NCBI GenBank assembly: GCA_029379215.1
Contig: JAQYWO010000062.1
Location: 1 to 33,735, forward strand
Direction of reading: 5' to 3'
Length of the DNA: 33,735 nucleotides
From: Rhizonema sp. PD37
Lineage (GTDB): Bacteria > Cyanobacteriota > Cyanobacteriia > Cyanobacteriales > Nostocaceae
The notes beneath the pieces were generated by a model. That model was not told the origin of the DNA. It was given only the letters and a program-made list of their open reading frames with translations, and did no database searches. Positions 8,160 through 15,704 of this stretch are shown here, piece after piece; position 1 is the stretch's first letter, and every line of letters starts with the position of its first letter. Made by a program: the position numbers and the translations under genes.

Positions 8160-8638
8160 AGGAGAAAGTAGGCGCAGGCGGTTGCAGATCAGTTTTTCGA
8201 CTGGTTTGAGGAAAGTCCGGGCTCCCGAAAGACCAGACTTGCTGGGTAACGCCCAGTGCGAGTGATCGTGAGGATAGTGCCACAGAAATATACCGCCAAA
8301 TCAGTCTTGAGCAATGAGCGTTGAGTCGTGAGTTTTATTCATTCAGGACTCAGAACTCAGCAACGCCAGTCGCCTCAACGGGGGGAACCCCTGCACGGTA
8401 CTGGCTCCTCAGCACTGAATATGGTAAGGGTGCAAAGGTGCGGTAAGAGCGCACCAGCAGCGTTGAGAGGCGCTGGCTCGGTAAACCCCGGTTGGGAGCA
8501 AGGCGAAAGGAGCTATGGTTGGTCTTTTACCAGTTCCGCTGAATAGAGCCGCTTGAGGTGTTTGGTAACAGGCATCCCAGATAGATAACTGCCCTCGTAA
8601 GAGAACAGAACCCGGCTTACGTCCGACTTTTTCCTCTA
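8160..8638 (+). ncRNA. rnpB: RNase P RNA (type A, cyanobacterial)
   Basis: The catalytic RNA of ribonuclease P, which matures the 5' ends of tRNAs. P1 forms between AGGAGAAAGU (8160-8169) and ACUUUUUCCUCU (8628-8639). Conserved blocks are GAGGAAAGUCCGGGCUCC (8208-8225), ACAGAAAUAUACCGCC (8282-8297), the AAGGGUGCAAAGGUGCGGUAAGAG-type segment near 8423-8446, and the 3' AGAACAGAACCCGGCUUACG element (about 8603-8622). Length is about 480 nt. A repeat-like insertion at about 8319-8365 (inverted ends CGTTG/CAACG around a TGAGT-rich hairpin) sits where many Nostocales RNAs carry short tandem repeats. Ends are set from P1 pairing and may be off by a few bases. Confidence 0.95.
8319..8365 (+). repeat. 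Repeat-like hairpin insertion inside rnpB
   Basis: The segment begins CGTTG and ends CAACG. Inside, TGAGT / ACTCA units repeat and can fold on themselves. The composition (alternating GAGT and ACTC) resembles the short repeats found between cyanobacterial genes rather than conserved RNase P sequence. Confidence 0.5.
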
Positions 8639-8718
8639 ATTTTTTGTATGTTTCAAACTAAGAGTTGATTCTTGGTAGACACTAAAATATATTCATAACT
8701 CTCTCCCCCCCGCCTTTA

Positions 8719-9438
8719 ATGTCTCTTGCCTATCCACGCCGTCAGCGACAGCTTGAAAACCTAGTACAAAAGTTCGGTTTGCCAGCACAAGCAGCTATAA
8801 AGTGGCAATTGTTGGACTTGGCACTGACTCATTCCACTGTCTCTGAATCAGCAAATTACGAACAACTTGAGTTCGTTGGCGATGCGGTTGTTCGATTGGT
8901 GGCGGCTTTAGTGTTATGGGAAAATTATCCCGATTGTCCTGTGGGGGATTTTGCGGCAATTCGTTCAGTATTGGTTAGCGATCGCGTCCTTGCCCGAATA
9001 GCAAAAGAATACGGTTTGGAACTCTATCTACTCGTCACGGGTAGTGCTGTTGCTGATAAATTTGGTCAAGAATCAAGACTAGCAGATGCTTTTGAAGCCG
9101 TTTTGGGGGCGCTATATTTAAGCACAAGTAATTTGGAACTTATTCGACCTTGGTTAGATCCTCTCTTCAAAGAACTAGCCGCAGAAATTCGTCTCGATCC
9201 AGCCAAATTTAACTACAAAGCCGCTTTGCAAGAATGGACTCAAGGTCATTTCAAGGTTTTACCTGAATACCGAGTTGTGGAAATCAATCAACCACATTAC
9301 AATCAAGACCGTTTTGTCGCTGAAGTTTGGCTCTACGACAAAAAATTGGGTGAAGGCAAAGGACGATCTATGAAAACGGCTGAACAAGCGGCAGCAAAAG
9401 TGGCTTTTTTATCATTGAACTCTCAGGAAAAACCCTGA
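8719..9438 (+). CDS. rnc: Ribonuclease III
   Basis: A 239-residue double-strand-specific endoribonuclease that processes rRNA precursors and structured RNAs. The RNase III domain (about residues 10-150) has the signature QLEFVGDAVV with Glu51 and Asp55, and the second acidic pair Asp123 and Glu126 in ADAFEAVLGALYL; together these bind the two Mg2+ ions. A double-stranded RNA-binding domain follows (about 164-236: FNYKAALQEWTQG ... GEGKGRSMKTAEQAAAKVAF). Both domains are full length. A run of seven C lies just before the ATG and no classical ribosome site is visible. It lies about 80 bases after rnpB, so two RNA-processing genes are neighbours. Confidence 0.95.
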   Translation: MSLAYPRRQRQLENLVQKFGLPAQAAIKWQLLDLALTHSTVSESANYEQLEFVGDAVVRLVAALVLWENYPDCPVGDFAAIRSVLVSDRVLARIAKEYGLELYLLVTGSAVADKFGQESRLADAFEAVLGALYLSTSNLELIRPWLDPLFKELAAEIRLDPAKFNYKAALQEWTQGHFKVLPEYRVVEINQPHYNQDRFVAEVWLYDKKLGEGKGRSMKTAEQAAAKVAFLSLNSQEKP

Positions 9439-9515
9439 ACTCAAATTATCGATGATAAGCTCATAGTTAATAAATTGTCCTTGAATAATGACTTCTGACC
9501 AACGACTATTGACTA

Positions 9516-10562
9516 ATGATTAAAATTGCTATTGTTGGAGTTGGACGTTGGGGTGTCCATTTACTGCGAAATTTTTTAGAACATCGAAGAGTGATAGTGG
9601 TGGCAGTCGTTGATCCGAACCCAGAACGCTTGGCTGTGGTGAAACAGCAGTATAACTTAGATGAAAGTGTACTACTGACAACAGAGTGGCAAGCAATCAA
9701 GCAAGTCTCGGTGAACGCAGTCGTGATTGCGACTCCCGCTTCTACACATTACGCCTTAATTACCGATGCCTTGAACTGGGGATACCATGTTTTAGCAGAA
9801 AAACCCTTAACTTTGAACCCGCACGAATGCTATGTGCTATGTCAGTTAGCCGATAAACAGCAAAAACAGCTGATGGTTGATCACACCTATTTATTTCATC
9901 CCGCAGTTGAACGAGGACAAGCTGTCATTCAAGCAAGTCAACTGGGCAATTTACGTTATGGCTATGCGACACGCACCCACTTGGGACCAATACGTCAGGA
10001 TGTTGATGCAATGTGGGATTTAGCTATTCACGATATTGCTATCTTTAATAACTGGCTAGGGCACAGACCAATTATTGTACAAGCGATGGGTACTGTGTGG
10101 CTACAGGGAGAGGGGAGTAGGGAACTTGCTCACGAACTACCTCAAAAGCAAGGATTAGCCGACTTAGTATGGGTGAATTTGACATATCCAAATGGTTTTC
10201 AAGCCTACATTCACCTCTGCTGGCTCAACCCTGATAAACAAAGACGAATCGGAGTTGTGGGAAGTTCGGGGGTGATGATTTTTGATGAAATGTCGCGGTC
10301 ACCTTTAACCATACAACATGGTGAATTTACACTCATCAACAATCAGTTTATTCCTGTCAATCAAACACAGCAAGTGCTGGAAATAGAAATTGGCGAACCA
10401 TTACAAAGGATGTGCGATCGCTTTGTCACCTGCATCCTCACCAATACTCCCTCACAAGTTTCATCTGGTTGGGTGGGATTGGAGTTAGTAGAAATTCTCA
10501 CGAATCTGACAGAATCTGTTAACCAAGGCGGTAAACCTATTTTTCTTAATAACGTTTGTTGA
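9516..10562 (+). CDS. Gfo/Idh/MocA family oxidoreductase
   Basis: A 348-residue NAD(P)-dependent dehydrogenase. The N-terminal Rossmann fold has GVGRWGVHLLRNF (residues 8-20), followed by VVDPNPERL with Asp33 at the end of strand 2. The family's catalytic Lys sits in AEKPL (Lys96), and the second active-site region is DLAIHDI, with a His where the family has its conserved His. Members oxidise or reduce sugars and related polyols; the exact substrate is not shown. It follows rnc by 77 bases on the same strand, so co-transcription is possible. A HIP1 site lies inside near 10415. Confidence 0.9.
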   Translation: MIKIAIVGVGRWGVHLLRNFLEHRRVIVVAVVDPNPERLAVVKQQYNLDESVLLTTEWQAIKQVSVNAVVIATPASTHYALITDALNWGYHVLAEKPLTLNPHECYVLCQLADKQQKQLMVDHTYLFHPAVERGQAVIQASQLGNLRYGYATRTHLGPIRQDVDAMWDLAIHDIAIFNNWLGHRPIIVQAMGTVWLQGEGSRELAHELPQKQGLADLVWVNLTYPNGFQAYIHLCWLNPDKQRRIGVVGSSGVMIFDEMSRSPLTIQHGEFTLINNQFIPVNQTQQVLEIEIGEPLQRMCDRFVTCILTNTPSQVSSGWVGLELVEILTNLTESVNQGGKPIFLNNVC

Positions 10563-10590
10563 TCTCTGTCATACTTAAAAGCGCGGAGAT

Positions 10591-10818
10591 TTAATATGGT
10601 GTACCACACTCAGAATCAACAACTGCCGCAGGTTGGTTTCGATGATTTTCTCGGCAAAGTAAAACTTGAGCCAAACGTTGTTGGTGATAAAATTGATGAA
10701 CAAACCAGCCAATAGGTGAACCAGCAATTATACCAATAATCAAGCCAGTCACCAGACTAGTAACAAGATGTTTTCTAGCAACTAGATTTTTCTTAGTAAC
10801 CGTATCTTCGTTCAACAT
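10591..10818 (-). CDS. Small single-pass membrane protein, hypothetical
   Basis: Seventy-five residues: a short basic N-terminus (TVTKKNLVARKH), one transmembrane segment (about residues 18-41, LVTSLVTGLIIGIIAGSPIGWFV) and a polar tail with two Cys (55 and 71). A ribosome site AAGGTAA lies about seven bases upstream of the ATG. The gene is convergent with the oxidoreductase, 28 bases from its stop. It appears to be a genuine conserved cyanobacterial small protein; no function is recognised. Confidence 0.65.
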   Translation of the reverse strand: MLNEDTVTKKNLVARKHLVTSLVTGLIIGIIAGSPIGWFVHQFYHQQRLAQVLLCRENHRNQPAAVVDSECGTPY

Positions 10819-10939
10819 AAAGATTTACCTTAAATAAAGTTAAGAGTTATGAATTGCAAGTTAAAAATTTGTGTTGCTTAAGCAAAATCAAGTTAAAGGC
10901 ATCAATATCTTAAGGTGCCATTACTAGAAAATTAACCCT

Positions 10940-10983
10940 AGATAAACATAGAAAAAGAGTGTGCTGTTTCTCTATGTTTATCT
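10940..10983. terminator. Hairpin downstream of the helical carotenoid protein gene
   Basis: AGATAAACATAGA (10940-10952) and TCTATGTTTATCT (10971-10983) form a perfect 13-bp stem with an 18-base loop. It lies 38 bases after the stop of the minus-strand carotenoid-protein gene. It has no long T-run, so it may be an mRNA 3'-end stabiliser rather than an intrinsic terminator. Confidence 0.45.
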
Positions 10984-11020
10984 ATGAGTTGGAATCTAAA
11001 TTGAATTAAAACCGAAAATC

Positions 11021-11512
11021 TTAAATTTCAGCACCTGCTTTTGCTTCAGCACCCATAGGCCCAACATAGTCGCGGAAAAGAGTAATTTGTTGCTCAAATT
11101 CCAATCCCTTAATCTTCTCCAAAAGTTCTTTAGCTTCGGATGGAAGCTCGTAGCCTGGGGGCACAGGAATGATAGTCAAATTTTGCATACCTTGAGATAG
11201 GCGATACCAAAAAAGCAACTTAGTTGTATCGCTCATAGAGCCATACATGCGACTATATTCGTTGTCTGCTTTATTAATTAAGTCGCGTTGAAACTGCAAC
11301 TGTTCTTCGTGGGATTTTTCTTTAATTTGAGCAAACAAACCATCAGCAACTGTCTCGGAAACAGTACTAGCACCTGGTGCTGCGGGGGTTATAGAGCTAC
11401 CCATTTCCTTATAAATAAACCAAAATAGACCGAGTTGCGTATCCACATCTAAAGCTTGAAATGCTGTGACGTGTTCGCGAATGATTGGGTCGTTGGTTTG
11501 AGCAGATGTCAT
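11021..11512 (-). CDS. Helical carotenoid protein (OCP N-terminal domain homologue)
   Basis: A 163-residue all-helical protein matching the N-terminal domain of the orange carotenoid protein and lacking its NTF2-like C-terminal domain. These proteins bind a keto-carotenoid and quench singlet oxygen; some subtypes also quench phycobilisomes. Family features seen: FQALDVDTQLGLFWFIYKEMG (Trp31 and Tyr34, equivalent to OCP Trp41/Tyr44), the AAPGAS turn, TKLLFWYRLSQGM (equivalent to OCP Trp110 region) and PPGYELPSEAKELL ... GLEFEQQITLFRDYVGPMG. A GGAG six or so bases upstream of ATG is a good ribosome site. No CTD-like partner gene is adjacent. The HCP subtype cannot be fixed from this alone. Confidence 0.9.
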   Translation of the reverse strand: MTSAQTNDPIIREHVTAFQALDVDTQLGLFWFIYKEMGSSITPAAPGASTVSETVADGLFAQIKEKSHEEQLQFQRDLINKADNEYSRMYGSMSDTTKLLFWYRLSQGMQNLTIIPVPPGYELPSEAKELLEKIKGLEFEQQITLFRDYVGPMGAEAKAGAEI

Positions 11513-12364
11513 CTTGAACTCCGATTGCTATTGATTACCATCATGCTTCACTTTATCAAAAGAGAGTTTGGTATTTAACCATACTGAAGACAGATGTATC
11601 TAAATCATAAAGAATAACAATATGAAGGTGATTACTGATAATCTAATTAGTCATAGATGAGGGAAGAAAGAATTTATAGTAATCAAATGACCTAATACAT
11701 GCTATATTTACTTAACAAATAACTTAGGTTAATTAATGCGATATAATATCATGAAGTGCGCTAAAGCGCAACTACGAGCTTATCTTTACATTTCTAATTA
11801 ATTAGACAGACATAATTCTACCAACCCCTAGCTTAAAGCTCTTATCATTACCAACATCTTCCGAAAGCCTTATATAGCAATCATCAGAAAAAATTGTTCT
11901 CTGGTTATAAACGAATTGCCTTTTCTCATTAAATTTGTATATTGAGAATAGTCTACGAGAAAATCAGGGTTCTAGAACGTCGCTCTTTATAAAGTGCTGA
12001 TTTTTGAAGAATGTTGGTTTTGACAAGGTGTAAAGCTAGGGGCTTCCGCCTTTGTTTTCAGCTAAGGAACTACTTCCTTTCTAAAGTTTCTCTTTCTCTA
12101 CCCCTCTCCCTAAACGGTAATATAAAGGGCAACGAAAGGAGTAGGAGTTTTTATTGCTCACTCGTGTAGGAAAAAATTTGGGATGATCTCCGAAGGAGCA
12201 AAGTAAACCTAAGAGTCTACTTATATCATGTTCGGTTGAACACTTATAATAATGTTTGTAGTTGCGCTTCAGCGCTCTTAATAGTTTAAGAGCGCTGAAG
12301 CGCAATTACGAACCTATCTATTATTTATAACTTATTTACCGAACATGATATTACTCCTAAGTTT
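11513..12364. other. Gene-free region of about 850 bases
   Basis: No coding region with credible composition. It holds a half-copy of the GCGCAACTACGA repeat at about 11755-11777, AT-rich sequence, and the long hairpin at 12258-12309. The minus-strand frame between 12081 and 12305 is interrupted by that repeat and looks spurious. The promoter of the carotenoid-protein gene must lie near 11520-11620 but no strong consensus was seen. Confidence 0.5.
12258..12309. repeat. Long palindromic repeat of the GTAGTTGCGC family
   Basis: GTAGTTGCGCTTCAGCGCTC at the left arm (12258-12280) and the inverted copy ending GCGCAATTAC (12287-12309) form a 23-bp stem with a single mismatch and a 6-base loop. Related sequence occurs at 11755-11777, 14346-14387 and 30358-30380. 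Confidence 0.75.
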
Positions 12365-12778
12365 CTACTCTCTCCTATCCTGATAGTCTTCTGAAGATGT
12401 CGGATCTAACTCCCAGCGTTGATCGTCACGTTGCTCTAAAATATCGTTCGTTCGTAGAAAAGCACGATCATCCATTTCTAGTCCGACGGCTGCTTCTAAT
12501 TCTTCAGTTACATTTTGATCAGGGGTGGCGACAGTACCACCAACAGCCTCTTCACCAACTGAATCTGCATCTTGCCAGTCTGCGTCAACATCACCACCAG
12601 TTAGTTCGGGACTGGTATCTGTATACTCGCGTCTTTCGTCCCGCATTGTTCGCCCACCGATGTTGTATCCAGGCACTTCTTTTACACCAGTTCCATAAGA
12701 TTCGGTAATTTCCTGGGGTAAATCCTCTGCTTTGTCAACGTTACTTTTACGCCGTGTTAAATCTTTTTCTTCCGCCAT
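12365..12778 (-). CDS. DUF6335-type acidic protein
   Basis: A 137-residue, hydrophilic, strongly acidic protein without signal or membrane segment. The central SPELTGGDVDADWQDAD followed by SVGEEAVGGTVATPDQN is, from memory, the hallmark of the cyanobacterial DUF6335 family; the C-terminus has WELDPTSSEDY. Function is unknown; such proteins are common in multicellular cyanobacteria. An in-frame stop directly upstream fixes the ATG; the ribosome site is weak. The neighbours on both sides (carotenoid protein, DJ-1 fusion) suggest a stress-related setting, which is inference only. Confidence 0.75.
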   Translation of the reverse strand: MAEEKDLTRRKSNVDKAEDLPQEITESYGTGVKEVPGYNIGGRTMRDERREYTDTSPELTGGDVDADWQDADSVGEEAVGGTVATPDQNVTEELEAAVGLEMDDRAFLRTNDILEQRDDQRWELDPTSSEDYQDRRE

Positions 12779-13229
12779 ATTCTTAGCTTTTGCCGCATCC
12801 TCAATACCATAACGCTTTCCTTTCTACAGGGTTTCTTCCAAAAGATGTATCTCTTTAGAAACTGAATAATCTATTTCCTGAGAGTGAAGAGACTCTGAAA
12901 ATTAATGCTTAGCGTTACAAGTAGTAATTTTTGTTGTTAAATTATGACCGCATCTGGAAATCATTCTTGGGTTAAGAAAATTGTCGTTTGAAATTAATCG
13001 CTAAGGAAAAAAGTTGCAGAGTTCTAAAAATCATAAATTATGCTTAGTGAGCAATTGTTAATCCATAACTTTAAATGACTGAGTTAAATAAAGTGTTCTT
13101 TCAATAGATACATTATTGGAATAGTTAAAACTCTTTCTAAGGAGTGAAGAAAATCTGCAATGTAATCATTAATACTGTGTAAGTAATGGTTGACTTAATT
13201 AGAGATAAAATTATAGATAAGGGAATCGA
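12779..13229. other. Gene-free divergent promoter region
   Basis: About 450 AT-rich bases between the divergent DUF6335-type and DJ-1-fusion genes. It should hold both promoters. No repeat, RNA gene or credible small ORF was found. Confidence 0.5.
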
Positions 13230-14324
13230 ATGGCAAGTAACAACAAAATTTTGGAAAAAAAAGTTGCTATCCTCATTGAAAATGGAGTAGAGGATGCCGA
13301 ATTTCAAGTTCCTTACAATGCTTTGAAACAAGCAGGTTTTGAAGTCGTTGTTCTTGGTTCTCGTACGAACGAAAAATATACAGGTAAGCGTGGTAAGGTT
13401 TCCGTACAACCTGATGGTACGACAACTGAGGCGATCGCTGCTGAATTTGATGCTGTAATTATTCCCGGTGGTATGGCTCCTGACGAAATGCGACGAAACC
13501 CAAATACAGTTCGCTTCGTACAAGAGGCAATGCAACAAGGAAAGTTTGTGGCAGCAGTTTGTCATGGGCCACAAGTTTTGATTGAAGGTGATTTACTTAA
13601 AGGTAAGCAAGCGACAGGTTTCATCGCCATTCGTAAAGATATGATCAATGCGGGTGCAAATTATGTAGATGAGCCATTAGTTGTTGATGGAAATTTGATT
13701 ACGTCGCGTCAACCAGGAGATTTATCAATTTTCACCACAGCTATTTTGAGTCGTTTAGGTTATGGTGGTAAGGAAGTAGCTTTACCCGACGAAAGAGATC
13801 CAAATGCTGAGTGGTGGAAATTAGCCGATGCTTGGGGTGGTTCAACGAAGGGTGAAATTGTCAAAGGTTTGAATACTGCTCTTGCGGGTGAGCGTTATTC
13901 TCAAGAAGCTTTGGGCAAATACTCCGAAAAGGAATCAGATCAAGAGGTGCGATCGCTCTTTCTCGAGATGATTACCAACAAGCACCGTCACATCGAATTC
14001 TTAGAAGAACGTCTCAATCAACTCGGTGAGAAACCCTCGCTCGCGGCAAATGTCGCCAGCCAGTATGCGAAGGTAAAAACTGCTCTCACCGGAAGCGACG
14101 ATATTTTCCAGATACGTTCGGCTTTGGGTGATGTGCAAACGGGTATAGGTGATATTGGCAATCTCATAGCGGCATTTACTGATCCAATCTCAACTGCAAT
14201 TTTTACCCACATTCACAAAGATCTATTGAAGTACGAAAATCAACTGATAAGTATTTATCGAGCGCGTACAAATGGTGGTTTAGAGCCGGCAAAACCAAGC
14301 ACAGGTGCGGCTGTCACAATGTAG
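13230..14324 (+). CDS. DJ-1/PfpI domain fused to a ferritin-like helical domain
   Basis: A 364-residue two-domain protein. Residues 10-190 form a DJ-1/PfpI type 1 glutamine amidotransferase-like domain: VAILIENGVEDAEF with an acidic residue at the usual active-site Glu position, IIPGGMAPDEMR, and the nucleophile elbow AVCHGPQ with Cys111-His112. Relatives are glyoxalase/deglycases, intracellular proteases or stress chaperones. A linker (GYGGKEVALPDERDPNAEWW) leads to a four-helix, ferritin-like region (about 210-345) containing ALAGERYSQEALGKYSEKE and MITNKHRHIEFLEERLNQLG, with Glu and His spaced as in ferritin-like bundles. AAGGG precedes the ATG. It is the first gene of a run of six plus-strand genes. 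Whether the second domain binds metal is unknown. Confidence 0.85.
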   Translation: MASNNKILEKKVAILIENGVEDAEFQVPYNALKQAGFEVVVLGSRTNEKYTGKRGKVSVQPDGTTTEAIAAEFDAVIIPGGMAPDEMRRNPNTVRFVQEAMQQGKFVAAVCHGPQVLIEGDLLKGKQATGFIAIRKDMINAGANYVDEPLVVDGNLITSRQPGDLSIFTTAILSRLGYGGKEVALPDERDPNAEWWKLADAWGGSTKGEIVKGLNTALAGERYSQEALGKYSEKESDQEVRSLFLEMITNKHRHIEFLEERLNQLGEKPSLAANVASQYAKVKTALTGSDDIFQIRSALGDVQTGIGDIGNLIAAFTDPISTAIFTHIHKDLLKYENQLISIYRARTNGGLEPAKPSTGAAVTM

Positions 14325-14345
14325 TAAATATTTAGCTTGCTACAG

Positions 14346-14387
14346 GTTCGTAGTTGCGCTAAGTGCGCACTTAGCGCAACTACGAAC
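14346..14387. repeat. Perfect 42-bp palindrome
   Basis: The 21-base arm beginning GTTCGTAGTTGCGC (14346-14366) is followed without a loop by its exact reverse complement ending GCGCAACTACGAAC (14367-14387). It lies 22 bases after the stop of the DJ-1 fusion gene and 43 bases before the GTG of the next gene. It belongs to the same GTTGCGC family as 12258-12309. In RNA it would fold into a long hairpin that could stop or protect transcripts. Confidence 0.85.
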
Positions 14388-14429
14388 TTATGAAAATAAT
14401 ATTCTTAGAAATGTCAGGACGTCAAAAAA

Positions 14430-15128
14430 GTGGAAATTATCTCTGGGGATCAACAAAATCCGAGTCAGGCTGAAGCAGGTGATACTGAACGTTGGGCTTC
14501 ATTAGTTGGCGGTGGGGCAATGGTGTTGATGGGCTTGAAGCAGCGCTCTCTGAGAGGAGTTTTAACGGCTTTAGCTGGTGGCGGCCTCATTTATCAAGGA
14601 GCAAAAAAACAAAGTACAATCAACCAAGTGCAAGAAGCAATGGGTATCAATCAGTCTATTAAAGTCGAAAAGACGTTAACAATTAACAAGCCAGCCAATG
14701 AACTTTACCAATTTTGGCATGACTTTGAGAATTTACCAACATTCATGAAACATCTCAAATCCGTGAGTGTACAGAGTGAAAAGCGCTCTCACTGGGTTGC
14801 CACAGCACCGTTGGGCGCGAGTGTTGAATGGGATGCTGATATCATTGAAGAACGAGAAAACGAGTTTATTTCTTGGGCTTCGGTAGAAGGAGCAGATGTT
14901 GATAACTCTGGTTTTATCCGCTTTAAAAAAGCACCGGCTGATCGTGGTACAGAAGTAAAAGTTGTGCTAGAGTATAATCCTCCGGGCGGAGCTTTAGCTG
15001 CTGTTTTTGCCAAGCTATTCGGGGAAGAACCAGAACAACAAATAGGTGATGATTTACGCCGTTTCAAAATGTTGATGGAAGCGGGGGAAATTGCTACAAC
15101 TGAAGGACAAGCTAGAGGTAATAATTAA
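14430..15128 (+). CDS. SRPBCC (START/Bet v1-like) protein with hydrophobic N-terminal segment
   Basis: A 232-residue protein. Residues about 23-58 are hydrophobic and glycine-rich (ASLVGGGAMVLMGL ... GVLTALAGGGLIYQGA), like the DUF2892-type membrane hairpin. Residues about 75-225 form a polyketide-cyclase/dehydrase SRPBCC fold that shapes a hydrophobic ligand pocket: VEKTLTINKPANELYQFWHDFENLPTFM at the start, then WDADIIEERENEFISW and a TEVKVVLEYNPPGG segment. It starts with GTG; an AGGA about ten bases upstream supports that start and no in-frame ATG lies further up. Ligand unknown; membrane-linked lipid handling is a fair inference. It follows the DJ-1 fusion and the 42-bp palindrome. Confidence 0.82.
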   Translation: MEIISGDQQNPSQAEAGDTERWASLVGGGAMVLMGLKQRSLRGVLTALAGGGLIYQGAKKQSTINQVQEAMGINQSIKVEKTLTINKPANELYQFWHDFENLPTFMKHLKSVSVQSEKRSHWVATAPLGASVEWDADIIEERENEFISWASVEGADVDNSGFIRFKKAPADRGTEVKVVLEYNPPGGALAAVFAKLFGEEPEQQIGDDLRRFKMLMEAGEIATTEGQARGNN

Positions 15129-15179
15129 TTGTTAATAGTTGATTATTAATAGCAGTACCCAATCAACAACTAACAATTA
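15126..15179 (+). terminator. Hairpin at the stop codon of the SRPBCC gene
   Basis: TAATTGTTAATAGTTGATT (15126-15144) pairs with AATCAACAACTAACAATTA (15161-15179) with two or three mismatches around a 16-base loop. It begins at the TAA stop. It is AT-rich and lacks a T-run, so it is a candidate transcript end rather than a proven terminator. Confidence 0.4.
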
Positions 15180-15704
15180 ACAAATATGTAAGTTGGTGAG
15201 CGAAAATAAAACGAAATGGTTTGTTGCTGTTAAGAGCGTTCGCCTTTATGCTTTGCCGCAGGCTAGACAGCGCACGGACAGATTCTTCCCTTGGGAAACA
15301 CTTGGACGTACTGTCCTCAACTACGAGCCAGTTTCCGAAATTTTATATTTCGTTATATAGTTGTAAATTTTCCCACCTACCTACTTACTTTTTAGATTTG
15401 TGGATAAATACTTATCGGTGCTGAGTTCAATCAAGCCTTGCTCCGAAGAGAGCAAATATTCTTTAAAAATATCTACCTATTTTACTAGGTTATGCTTTAA
15501 AATGTGAAGTCGCTCCCGCTTATGTATTTGCCCATCGCGTACGTTCAAAAGAGGGGGAATACGGTTTTGATATTTTTAAGCGCAAAAGATATAATTGCAA
15601 ATCTGTCGAAACCATGAAAAGATTTAAGAGTTAGGAGTCATGAGTAGAAAATTTGAAATTCATAGTCTTCTAATCTTAATAAAAAGCAAAATCGGAGGAC
15701 TTGT
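15129..15704. other. Gene-free stretch with a dispersed repeat
   Basis: About 575 bases without credible coding sequence. It holds the hairpin at the SRPBCC stop codon, a repeat at 15188-15236 that matches an inverted copy near 30372-30421, and AT-rich sequence leading to the next gene. Confidence 0.5.
15188..15236. repeat. Dispersed repeat, copy A
   Basis: TAAGTTGGTGAGCGAAAAT at the left and TTTGTTGCTGTTAAGAGC at the right match the reverse complement of 30372-30421 with scattered differences. The element could be the end of an insertion sequence or a small repeat family. Confidence 0.5.

Noticed and set aside
8328..8546. Plus-strand ORF of 72 codons
   Set aside because: It lies entirely inside the RNase P RNA gene.
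12081..12305. Minus-strand ORF of 74 codons
   Set aside because: It begins within the palindromic repeat at 12258-12309, and its residues look like translated intergenic sequence.
12397..12708. Plus-strand ORF of 103 codons
   Set aside because: It is antisense to the DUF6335-type gene, and its His/Leu/Gln-rich composition is a shadow of that acidic gene.
13137..13574. Minus-strand ORF of 145 codons
   Set aside because: It is antisense to the start of the DJ-1 fusion gene, with Ser/Leu/Thr-rich shadow composition and no ribosome site.
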